Below the pieces are notes generated by a model. It ran no database searches and was not told the DNA's origin. It saw nothing but the letters and a program-made list of their open reading frames with translations. DNA of 5,444 bases from positions 1 through 5,444 of the forward strand of contig JAUIBJ010000287.1 of assembly GCA_030428025.1 (NCBI GenBank). The letters run 5' to 3'. Position numbers and translations under genes: made by a program. This DNA comes from Alphaproteobacteria bacterium. GTDB taxonomy: Bacteria > Pseudomonadota > Alphaproteobacteria > Rhodobacterales > Rhodobacteraceae. This document shows positions 1 through 5,444 of the stretch, in pieces. The number at the start of each line of letters is the position of its first letter. Position 1 is the stretch's first letter.

Positions 1-1
1 G

Positions 2-1366
2 GCGATCACCTGGCTGGAGCGCCAGTTGTCCGAAACCCGCAAGGCCTTTGTTCTGATCAGCCACGACCGTGCCTTTCTGCGCGAACTGACACGCGCAACT
101 CTTTGGATCGACAGGGGAATCACCCGTCGGCAGGAGCGGGGCTTCGGCGAGTTCGAAAGCTGGCGCGACAAGGTCTGGGAGGAAGAGGACCAGGCCCGCC
201 ACAAGCTTAACCAGAAGATCAAGGCAGAGGCCCGTTGGGCCGTGGAAGGCATCAGTGCCCGGCGCCGGCGCAACCAGGGCCGGCTGCGCGCGTTGCAGGA
301 GATGCGATCCGAGCGCGCGGCGCAGATCAGGCGGCAAGGCACCGCCGCCATGGCGCTGGAATCGGGTCCGAAATCCGGCAAGAAGGTGATCGAGGCGAGG
401 GGAATTTCAAAGGCTTACGACGGAAAGCTCATTTTGAGAGATTTCGATCTCAAAATCCAGCGACGCGACCGGATCGCCTTTGTCGGCCCCAACGGGGTGG
501 GCAAGACGACGCTTCTGAACCTGCTGATGAAGCGCACCGAGCCCGACAGCGGCACGGTGATCCACGGCACCAATCTGGTGCCGGCGATCTTCGACCAGTC
601 CCGCGCCGGGCTCGATCCGGACAGGACGCTCTGGGACAATCTCACCGGCGACAAGGAAATGCGGGTTTCTGGTCAGGCCGATCAGGTGATGGTGCGCGGC
701 CGACCCAAGCATGTTGTGGGCTATCTGAAGGAATTCCTGTTCGACGAACGCCAGGCCCGCGCGCCGGTAAGGTCGCTGTCGGGCGGAGAGCGCGCGCGGT
801 TGCTGCTGGCCAAGCTGATGGCGCGGGAAAGCAATCTGCTGGTGCTGGACGAGCCCACCAACGACCTCGATATCGAATCGCTCGACCTGCTGCAGGAGGT
901 GCTGGACGAGTATGACGGCACGGTGCTTCTTGTCAGCCACGATCGCGACTTCATTGACCGCGTGGCCACCACTACCGTCGCCATGGAAGGGAACGGGCAG
1001 GCCACGGTCTATGCGGGGGGCTGGTCGGATTATAGGGCCCAGCGGGGGGAGGCGGCGGCACCCGCGCCGGAGAAACCCAAACCCAAGGCGCCGCAGCCCG
1101 CACCCGAGGCCGCGCCGACACGGCCCGCGACCGCGAAGCCACGGCTGAGCTTCACCGAAAGGCACCGGCTGGAGGAACTCCCCGCCGAGATCGACAGGCT
1201 GGAGGCGGAGATCGCCAAGCTGGAGCAGCTGCTGGCCGATCCGGAGCTTTTCACCCGCGAACCGGTGAAGTTCCGCAAGGCGACAGAAGCGCTGTCCGCG
1301 CGGCAGAAGGGGCTGTCTGCGGCGGAGGAGGAGTGGCTGGAACTGGCGGAGAAGGCGGAAGGCTGA
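2..1366 (+). CDS. uup: ABC-F family ATP-binding protein Uup (5' end cut by window edge)
   Basis: Soluble twin-ATPase protein of the ABC-F class. Known Uup proteins act on ribosomes or DNA and affect transposon excision; they are not transporters. The frame is open to the left edge. A TTG at 26 is internal, because the residues before it (AITWLERQ) are the usual sequence just after the Walker B of the first ATPase domain. The fragment has 454 residues; full-length Uup has about 600. Counting from base 2: switch histidine of domain 1 at residue 21; charged inter-domain arm at about 58-115 with the Uup-like ARRRRNQGRLRALQEM stretch; domain 2 with Walker A GPNGVGKT at 162-169, signature LSGGE at 259-263, Walker B LLVLDE at 279-284 with catalytic Glu284, and switch His313. 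A Pro/Ala/Lys-rich linker (about 354-382) then leads to a charged coiled-coil C-terminal domain, the part that binds DNA in E. coli Uup. The stop is TGA at 1364-1366. The coiled-coil tail and the arm favour Uup over EttA. Confidence 0.93.
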   Translation, partial: AITWLERQLSETRKAFVLISHDRAFLRELTRATLWIDRGITRRQERGFGEFESWRDKVWEEEDQARHKLNQKIKAEARWAVEGISARRRRNQGRLRALQEMRSERAAQIRRQGTAAMALESGPKSGKKVIEARGISKAYDGKLILRDFDLKIQRRDRIAFVGPNGVGKTTLLNLLMKRTEPDSGTVIHGTNLVPAIFDQSRAGLDPDRTLWDNLTGDKEMRVSGQADQVMVRGRPKHVVGYLKEFLFDERQARAPVRSLSGGERARLLLAKLMARESNLLVLDEPTNDLDIESLDLLQEVLDEYDGTVLLVSHDRDFIDRVATTTVAMEGNGQATVYAGGWSDYRAQRGEAAAPAPEKPKPKAPQPAPEAAPTRPATAKPRLSFTERHRLEELPAEIDRLEAEIAKLEQLLADPELFTREPVKFRKATEALSARQKGLSAAEEEWLELAEKAEG

Positions 1367-1459
1367 AGCCGGACAGGGGCGAAAGAACCGGCGGAGGAGG
1401 AGGTGGACCGACACCCGGGCTACGCTTGGCGGTATCAGGGAAGTCTGGCGCGGCGGTCG
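1367..1459. other. Convergent intergenic gap, no clear terminator
   Basis: This gap lies between the uup stop and the stop of the convergent dehydratase gene, so transcripts from both sides run into it. The only hairpin found is a weak GCCGG (1368-1372)/CCGGC (1388-1392) pair with a 15-base loop and no T-run on either strand. Also present are a CCCGGG palindrome at 1414-1419 and a GGCGGT repeated at 1430 and 1452. None is a convincing intrinsic terminator. Rho-dependent ends or read-through are possible. Confidence 0.4.
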
Positions 1460-3337
1460 CTATTCGTTGACCGTCTTGACGTTGCGCGCGTCGTCCTTCT
1501 CGATCCAGGTTTCGACCGTCTTTTTCAGCAGGTCGCGGGAACGGTTCTCCAGCGCCTCGCGCAGGGATTTCATCGCATTGGCGGTTTCAAGTTCCGACAG
1601 GCGCGATTCCTGGGCACGCAGTATCTTGGGATGCGGCGTGGTCAGCATGTCCGAGCCGATCAGAAGCTCCTCATGCAGTTTCTCGCCCCGGCGCAGCCCG
1701 GTGATCTTGATTTCGATATCGCCCTTGGGATTGCGGCTGTCCTTCACCGTATAGCCCGCGCTTTCGATCATCTTGCGCGCCAGCTGTTTGACCGGCACGG
1801 GTTTGCCCATGTCGAGCACGAAGACGTCGCCACCCCGGGCGAAGGAGCCAGCCAACAGCACCAGCCGCACCGCCTCGGGGATGGTCATGAAATAGCGTGT
1901 CACATCCATGTGTGTGAGCGTGACCGGCCCGCCGCGCGAAATCTGTTCCTGAAAGATTGGCAGGACCGAGCCGGACGAGCCCAGCACATTGCCGAAGCGC
2001 ACCATGGAAAAACGCGTGGTCTGGCTGCGCGTGGCCATGTCCTGCACCAGAAGCTCGGCGAAGCGCTTGGAGGCGCCCATAACGCTGGTGGGGCGCACGG
2101 CCTTGTCGGTGGAGACGAGGATGAAGCGCTCCACCCCAGCGGCGCGAGCGGCGTCAGCCACGACCTTGGTGCCGAAGACATTCACGCGCACGCCCTCGAA
2201 GGCGTTCATTTCCACCAAGGTCAAATGCTTGTAGGCGGCCGCGTGAAGGATGATGTCGACGCCGTTTTCGGAGATCGCCGCCTCGACCAGCGACTTGTCG
2301 CACACCGAGCCCAGGATCGGCACGATCTTCACATCGGTGCCGTAGCCGCGCAATTCGCGGTCGATCTCGAACAGTGCCAACTCGCTGTGGTCGATCAGGA
2401 TCAGTGAGGCTGGGCGGCAGGTGAGCAGCTGCCGGCAGATTTCCGAGCCGATTGAGCCGCCGGCGCCGGTGACGAGGATATGGCGGCCCAGATAGGTGTC
2501 GCTGACCCCGGGAAGCTCCTCCTCCATCTGGTCGCGGCCCAGAAGCTCGTCGATATTCACCGGGCGGGTATCGGCCAGGTCGCGCGCGTTGTTCGAGACC
2601 AGTTCCGAGAAGGAGGGCAGGGCGTGCACCTCGCAGCCGAGCCGGGCCAGCCGGCGGCTGATATCGGCCCGGTCATTGCGCGAGGCACTGGGCATCGCCA
2701 GCACGATCCGCGCGCCCTTGTGGCGTTTGATCAGCCCGTTCAGTTCGGCCGGAGAGACCACGCGCAGCCCGGCGATGGTCAGCCTCTGCAGGCGGCGGTC
2801 GTCGTCAACGAAGGCCACCGGCATCACGTTCTTGTCGGTGGTCAACGCCATCGCCAGTTGCTGGCCGGTCTGGCCCGCGCCGTAGATTATGATCGGCTTG
2901 CGCTGCGTTCCCCGGCTGTAGATACGCAGCAGCACGTGGCGCATCACCAGCCGCATGGCGACCGACAGGATCAGGAAGAACATGCCCACCACGATGGCAA
3001 GCTGCAGGTTCACGCCGGGAACCGAGTCGAAGGCCGAGACCAGCGCAGTCGCGGTGAGCAGGGTCGCCGCTACGAAAGCGGATTCGATAACGCCCTGCAT
3101 CTGGTAGGCGTTCAACTTTACCTTGTGCAGGCCCAGCATCAGCGTCGCGCCGGCCCCCGCAGCCACCAGAACGGCCAGTTCCAGGATATTCGCCGCGGGG
3201 TGGGTGAACACACTTTGTGGCCCGTAGATCAGCAGACAGGCCAAGATATAGGAGGCGATGACGAGAAGGATGTCGACGCCTAGGATGATTGCGCGCTTCT
3301 GTCGTCGGGTCAGGGAAACGACAATCTTGTAGAGCAT
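1460..3337 (-). CDS. Membrane-bound nucleotide-sugar 4,6-dehydratase, PglF/WbpM/CapD (FlaA1) family
   Basis: Predicted to convert a UDP-HexNAc, most likely UDP-GlcNAc, to UDP-4-keto-6-deoxy-HexNAc at the inner membrane, for a polysaccharide or glycan. The protein has 625 residues, the usual length of the long membrane-anchored form. An N-terminal membrane part has about four helices (roughly 16-38, 52-72, 82-103, 111-137). Next come a first Rossmann domain with GAGQTG at 153-158 and then the SDR domain with GAGGSIG at 291-297, STDK at 409-412 and SVMGASK at 418-424. Met420 stands where classical SDRs have the catalytic Tyr, with Lys424 in place; this is normal for the WbpM/PglF subfamily. The ATG at 3335-3337 is chosen because GGGGAA (3345-3350) lies 7 bases upstream and the protein then starts just before the first helix. 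A GTG at 3352-3350 is a weaker option, and the frame stays open to 3439. Stop is TAG. It lies 160 bases after the sugar transferase gene on the same strand. Whether the product keeps (retaining) or inverts C5 cannot be read with certainty. Confidence 0.92.
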   Translation of the reverse strand: MLYKIVVSLTRRQKRAIILGVDILLVIASYILACLLIYGPQSVFTHPAANILELAVLVAAGAGATLMLGLHKVKLNAYQMQGVIESAFVAATLLTATALVSAFDSVPGVNLQLAIVVGMFFLILSVAMRLVMRHVLLRIYSRGTQRKPIIIYGAGQTGQQLAMALTTDKNVMPVAFVDDDRRLQRLTIAGLRVVSPAELNGLIKRHKGARIVLAMPSASRNDRADISRRLARLGCEVHALPSFSELVSNNARDLADTRPVNIDELLGRDQMEEELPGVSDTYLGRHILVTGAGGSIGSEICRQLLTCRPASLILIDHSELALFEIDRELRGYGTDVKIVPILGSVCDKSLVEAAISENGVDIILHAAAYKHLTLVEMNAFEGVRVNVFGTKVVADAARAAGVERFILVSTDKAVRPTSVMGASKRFAELLVQDMATRSQTTRFSMVRFGNVLGSSGSVLPIFQEQISRGGPVTLTHMDVTRYFMTIPEAVRLVLLAGSFARGGDVFVLDMGKPVPVKQLARKMIESAGYTVKDSRNPKGDIEIKITGLRRGEKLHEELLIGSDMLTTPHPKILRAQESRLSELETANAMKSLREALENRSRDLLKKTVETWIEKDDARNVKTVNE

Positions 3338-3344
3338 CCGGCGC

Positions 3345-3350
3345 TTCCCC
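3345..3350 (-). promoter_or_regulatory. Ribosome binding site of the dehydratase gene
   Basis: On the - strand this reads GGGGAA, 7 bases before the ATG at 3337. It is only moderately like the consensus but correctly spaced. The competing GTG at 3352 has AGAGGA only 3 bases upstream, which is too close, so this site favours the ATG. Confidence 0.5.
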
Positions 3351-3485
3351 ACGCATCCTCTGTTTACCCTAGGACGTCCGTGTAACAGCTTTGCGAAAAA
3401 CCAGCAGCAGAGGAACAGTCCCAAGTGTCCGGAATCCAATGTATTCCAAGCGTGGCCAGAGGCACAAGGCCATTCGTTCCGGGGC

Positions 3486-3497
3486 GCGGAATTCCGC
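3486..3497. repeat. Perfect 12-base palindrome after the transferase stop codon
   Basis: GCGGAATTCCGC is its own reverse complement and abuts the TGA of the sugar transferase (3498-3500). As RNA it could form a 4-bp GC-rich stem with an AAUU loop. There is no T-run after it. It could be a protein-binding site, a weak 3' end structure or chance. Confidence 0.45.
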
Positions 3498-4154
3498 TCA
3501 GTTTCCGGTCCGCGCGGCCCGGTTCTGCCTCATTTTCGGGCGTCGTTCGAGGCCCAGGGCACGCGCGCCCGTCCGCCCGATCAGCCAGGCATCGACGCAG
3601 AGCGACCGCTTGCGCGCCCAGAGTAGATCGAGCCTCGCCTTGGCCGGAACGCAGCGGCTGAGATAGACGCGTTCGGTCTCCTCGGCGTCGCGGCACCGGG
3701 CCAGAAGCTGCTCTTCTCTGGCGTGAAACATGAGCGTCGCGAGCCCGGTCACGCCGGGGCGGTTTCGCAGCACCTCGGCATAGGTCTCGGGGCACAACTC
3801 GACATAGCGGCGCAGGGGCGGGCGCGGCCCGACAAAGCTCATGTCCCCCCTCAGGATGTTCCAGAGCTGGGGCAGTTCGTCCAGCCGCTTGCGCCGCAGG
3901 AAGCGGCCGGTGGCGGTGATGCGGGCGGTCTTGTAGCCGCCCGAAACACCGGTGTCGCCGCGGTCGGGCGCCATGGTGCGGAACTTCCACAGGGTGAAGG
4001 GCGTCCGAGGTCCCTTCATCCGCTCGGAGGGGTAGAAGACCGGGCTCCCGTCGATCAGCCGAATGGACAGCGCGATGACCAGGATCGGCAGGGCCAGGAC
4101 GATGCCCAGAAGCAGGGCAAGGGCGAGATCCATCGCGCGTTTGGCCGGTGTCAT
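3498..4154 (-). CDS. Initiating sugar transferase (PglC/WcaJ-type phosphoglycosyl transferase)
   Basis: Predicted to move a sugar-1-phosphate from a UDP-sugar to undecaprenyl phosphate, the first membrane step of repeat-unit assembly on the cytoplasmic face. The protein has 218 residues, the small monotopic form: one hydrophobic segment (about 9-33) with the helix-breaking proline at 23, then the catalytic domain. Visible family motifs are KFRTM (57-61), the Asp92-Glu93 dyad in RLDELPQLWN, which matches the dyad of PglC, and GDMSFVGPRPP (103-113). It lacks the four-helix N-terminal part of WcaJ/WbaP. A basic tail (about 204-216) is outside the conserved domain. The frame stays open upstream to 4652, but the ATG at 4154 is right: the membrane segment starts there, GGAGG lies 7 bases before it, and it overlaps the upstream stop as ATGA. 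Substrate is not readable from sequence; a GlcNAc-derived deoxy sugar is inferred from the neighbours. Confidence 0.93.
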   Translation of the reverse strand: MTPAKRAMDLALALLLGIVLALPILVIALSIRLIDGSPVFYPSERMKGPRTPFTLWKFRTMAPDRGDTGVSGGYKTARITATGRFLRRKRLDELPQLWNILRGDMSFVGPRPPLRRYVELCPETYAEVLRNRPGVTGLATLMFHAREEQLLARCRDAEETERVYLSRCVPAKARLDLLWARKRSLCVDAWLIGRTGARALGLERRPKMRQNRAARTGN

Positions 4155-4999
4155 GCCATCGCCTCCAACTCCTTCCAGTCCGCGATCTGGCCCTTCGCGG
4201 TGGACAGCATCGCCAGATCCGGCAGATGCCGCGAAAGCCGGCCGGTGTCGAGGGTGATCACCTGCACCGCGCTGTCCGGCGCTGGCCGCCAAGCGATCTC
4301 GCGCCCCGCCTCGCGCAGGAGATCCTCCATCCTGAGCGGCCGCGGCGCGGCCACGTTCAGCAGGGTGGGCAGCTCTTCGGGCGGGCGCGCGGCGAGGGCC
4401 AGCACGACGCGCAACAGGTCCGAGGCGGCGATATAGCTGCGCAGGGGGCCCGCGCCGTCCTCGAACCGGTCCATCGGCACCGGCCCCTGGCCGGTCAGGC
4501 CGGCGGTCAGACTGTCGGCGCCCACGACGTTGCTGAGCCGCAGGCAGCAATGGGTGATGCCATCGTCGGGAGGTAAGCGAAAAACCGCCTGCTCCATCGC
4601 CCTCTTGGACCGGCCATAATCCGAAAGCGGGGCCAGCGGGCTGTCCTCGCACAAAGAACCGCCGCGCCCATAGACCGCGGCGGTGGAGAGGTGGAAGAGC
4701 CGCCGCGCTCCGCAGGCCCGGGCCACCTCATGGCTTGTCGCCACCAGCGCGGAATTCTCTGCCAGGTCTTCCGGCGTGCCCTCCGTCCTGCCCCACAGGG
4801 CCAGCACCGTTCCCGACTGCGGCAGGCGCGAGAGCGGATCGCCCGGTGCCCAGGTCAGGCCGGTGCCGCTGCGCCGCGACTGGAAGACCATCTCGATCCC
4901 CCCGTTTCCGTCGCGGGCGCAGGCGCGGCGCAGCAGCCGGCCCAGCCGGCCCCCGGCGCCGGTGACGAGCATGCTGCGATCTTGCGGGAATTGTGTCAC
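4151..4999 (-). CDS. NAD(P)-dependent sugar epimerase/4-reductase (extended SDR)
   Basis: Cytoplasmic nucleotide-sugar enzyme, expected to reduce or epimerise a keto sugar. With the start used here it has 282 residues, short for an extended SDR (about 300-340). Seen: Rossmann motif GAGGRLG at 14-20, Ser105-Thr106 in the LSTAAVYG strand, and the active-site pair Tyr128-Lys132 in YGRSK, so the catalytic set is complete. The C-terminal substrate domain is compact, which fits WbpV/WreQ-like reductases as well as epimerases; I cannot separate these by eye. The start is uncertain. An in-frame TAG at 5014-5012 limits it. Options are TTG at 5011, GTG at 4999 and ATG at 4972, none with a strong ribosome binding site. 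GTG is preferred because the ATG would clip the first beta strand to MLVTGAGG. It is the first gene of the - strand set and overlaps the transferase start by 4 bases. It is divergent from the wza-type gene. Confidence 0.85.
   Translation of the reverse strand: MTQFPQDRSMLVTGAGGRLGRLLRRACARDGNGGIEMVFQSRRSGTGLTWAPGDPLSRLPQSGTVLALWGRTEGTPEDLAENSALVATSHEVARACGARRLFHLSTAAVYGRGGSLCEDSPLAPLSDYGRSKRAMEQAVFRLPPDDGITHCCLRLSNVVGADSLTAGLTGQGPVPMDRFEDGAGPLRSYIAASDLLRVVLALAARPPEELPTLLNVAAPRPLRMEDLLREAGREIAWRPAPDSAVQVITLDTGRLSRHLPDLAMLSTAKGQIADWKELEAMA
4162..4166 (-). promoter_or_regulatory. Ribosome binding site of the sugar transferase, inside the upstream gene
   Basis: GGAGG on the - strand sits 7 bases before the ATG at 4154 and lies within the last codons of the epimerase gene. 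Together with the ATGA overlap it fixes the transferase start and points to coupled translation. Confidence 0.75.
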
Positions 5000-5097
5000 G
5001 AAACTGCCCAACTACCAGATGCGGTGAGATTTCCATTGTCTAACATCCTTTTGTTGGGGTAGTGAACTGCCAAGCAGCAATACGGGGAGGCAGCGGA
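5000..5097. promoter_or_regulatory. Divergent intergenic region between the SDR and the wza-type gene
   Basis: Both flanking genes point away from this stretch, so promoters for both polysaccharide transcripts should lie here or just inside the SDR reading frame. It is visibly more AT-rich than the coding DNA around 5030-5083. No -35/-10 pair is convincing; the best + strand guess is TTGGGG (5054-5059) with CAATAC (5078-5083), which is poor. AACTGCC occurs twice in the same direction (5002-5008 and 5065-5071), and ACTACC (5011-5016) pairs with GGTAGT (5058-5063). These may be operator parts or chance. Confidence 0.45.
5084..5090 (+). promoter_or_regulatory. Ribosome binding site that selects a TTG start for the wza-type gene
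   Basis: GGGGAGG lies 7 bases before the TTG at 5098. The first ATG in frame (5119) has a purine run (AGAGGG) directly touching it, which is too close to act. This site therefore decides the start. Confidence 0.7.
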
Positions 5098-5444
5098 TTG
5101 TCAGCGGTATCAAGAGGGATGGTCCTGTTGTGTCTCGCACTCGTCGCAGGGGCCTGTTCGCTGCCGCGTAGCGCAGCCGTGCAGCGCGAAGTGATCAACC
5201 AAGGCGGATCGGAAAACCCCACCTTCCAGGTGGTCGAGGTGACCCGGGCCGCCACGCCGATGCTCGCGGCCTGGCCCTATACGGGCGACGAGGCCTATTA
5301 TACATGGTTTCACGCCGATCGCGGGCCCGACTCCTCGGTGATCCAGACCGGCGATCAGCTTGACGTGGTGATCTGGGACAACCAGGAAAATTCGCTGATC
5401 TCGACCGCCGGCGCCAAGCAGACGCCGATCCCGTCGCTGACGGT
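5098..5444 (+). CDS. Wza-type polysaccharide export lipoprotein (3' end cut by window edge)
   Basis: Outer-membrane polysaccharide export protein, expected to form the exit channel for a capsule or exopolysaccharide. Only 115 codons are present; the family usually has about 350-400 residues. With the TTG start the protein begins MSAVSRGM and runs into a hydrophobic stretch ending in the lipobox VAGAC, with Cys20 as the lipidated residue. The Arg at 6 gives the signal peptide its positive n-region, which the shorter ATG version (from 5119) would lack. The mature part has the Rhodobacterales-style opening NPTFQVVEVTR (40-50) and then the start of the polysaccharide export domain, GDQLDVVIWDNQENSL (85-100). 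A GTG at 5062 is also in frame but has no proper ribosome binding site. It is the first gene of a + strand unit leaving the window, divergent from the SDR. Family assignment is firm; whether the polymer is a capsule or a released polysaccharide is unknown. Confidence 0.88.
   Translation, partial: MSAVSRGMVLLCLALVAGACSLPRSAAVQREVINQGGSENPTFQVVEVTRAATPMLAAWPYTGDEAYYTWFHADRGPDSSVIQTGDQLDVVIWDNQENSLISTAGAKQTPIPSLT

Larger units (their letters stand above)
3338..3497 (-). other. 160-base gap with three small inverted repeats, possible promoter or processing region
   Basis: This is the non-coding stretch between the sugar transferase stop and the dehydratase start. It holds a perfect 12-base palindrome directly after the transferase stop (3486-3497), a TGGCC/GGCCA stem with a 10-base loop (3453-3472) and a GGAAT/ATTCC stem with a 7-base loop (3431-3447). 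None is followed by a T-run on the - strand, so no intrinsic terminator is called. I found no convincing -35/-10 pair, but the length leaves room for a separate promoter for the dehydratase. An alternative is an unprocessed leader within one transcript. Confidence 0.4.

Noticed and set aside
1368..1392. GCCGG/CCGGC hairpin as terminator of uup
   Set aside because: Only five base pairs with a 15-base loop and no T-run; too weak to call.
407..1414. Long - strand open frame opposite uup
   Set aside because: It is antisense to a clear ABC-F protein. Its translation is rich in Arg, Leu, Gln and His with no recognisable domain, as expected for a shadow frame in GC-rich DNA.
1403..2407. Long + strand open frame of 334 codons opposite the dehydratase
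   Set aside because: It is the antisense of the conserved SDR domain. The composition (His, Gln, Asp rich, no hydrophobic core pattern) is that of a shadow, and the start has no link to a ribosome binding site.
2480..3283. + strand open frame of 267 codons opposite the dehydratase N-terminal half
   Set aside because: Antisense to the membrane segments and first Rossmann domain; the translation is polar and shows no family motif.
3338..3439. 34-residue N-terminal extension of the dehydratase
   Set aside because: The added residues contain no conserved feature, and the ATG at 3337 gives the usual family length with a correctly spaced ribosome binding site.
3364..3990. - strand open frame overlapping the sugar transferase and the gap after it
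   Set aside because: It is a different frame of the transferase gene. The transferase frame carries the DE dyad and other family motifs, and this one carries none.
3723..4436. + strand open frame of 237 codons opposite the transferase and SDR
   Set aside because: It spans the junction of two real genes on the other strand and has no recognisable domain or start signal.
4155..4652. N-terminal extension of the sugar transferase frame
   Set aside because: It lies wholly inside the SDR gene in another frame, has low-complexity Arg/Ala/Gly content, and the ATG at 4154 has a good ribosome binding site and the correct N-terminal membrane segment.
5040..5313. - strand open frames opposite the start of the wza-type gene
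   Set aside because: They are antisense to a signal peptide and export domain that are clearly recognisable on the + strand.
1..5444. CRISPR array, tRNA or rRNA gene, insertion sequence or toxin-antitoxin pair
   Set aside because: No regularly spaced repeats, RNA gene folds, transposase motifs or terminal inverted repeats were seen; nearly all of the window is accounted for by the five genes.

Overview
The window is GC-rich (well above 60% by eye), densely coding and free of mobile DNA. The protein styles, above all the Wza-type lipoprotein and the Uup ATPase, suggest an alphaproteobacterium, most likely of the Rhodobacterales (Roseobacter/Paracoccus/Rhodobacter type). That placement is inferred from recognised families; there is no rRNA or other marker to prove it.

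Layout from left to right. (1) Positions 2-1366, + strand: the last three quarters of uup, an ABC-F type twin-ATPase protein, cut by the left edge. (2) 1367-1459: a short convergent gap with no good terminator. (3) 1460-3337, - strand: a complete membrane-anchored nucleotide-sugar 4,6-dehydratase of the PglF/WbpM/CapD (FlaA1) family. (4) 3338-3497: a 160-base gap holding three small inverted repeats and possibly the promoter of the dehydratase gene. (5) 3498-4154, - strand: a PglC-type phosphoglycosyl transferase (initiating sugar transferase). (6) 4151-4999, - strand: a short NAD(P)-dependent sugar epimerase/reductase (extended SDR) whose stop overlaps the transferase start as ATGA. (7) 5000-5097: a 98-base divergent intergenic region that should carry promoters for both directions. 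(8) 5098-5444, + strand: the first 115 codons of a Wza-type polysaccharide export lipoprotein, cut by the right edge.

How the genes fit together. The three - strand genes form a plausible initiation module for a surface polysaccharide. The dehydratase would make a UDP-4-keto-6-deoxy-HexNAc, the SDR would reduce or epimerise it, and the transferase would load the sugar-1-phosphate onto undecaprenyl phosphate at the inner membrane. The divergent wza-type gene would provide the outer-membrane exit channel, so this is probably the edge of an exopolysaccharide or capsule cluster that continues to the right. Uup is a housekeeping gene next to it and not part of the pathway.

I see no tRNA, rRNA, CRISPR array, insertion sequence or clearly new system. 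The points most worth a second look are the predicted sugar pathway (QuiNAc/FucNAc/bacillosamine type), the Met-for-Tyr active site of the dehydratase, and the non-ATG starts that decide two N termini.
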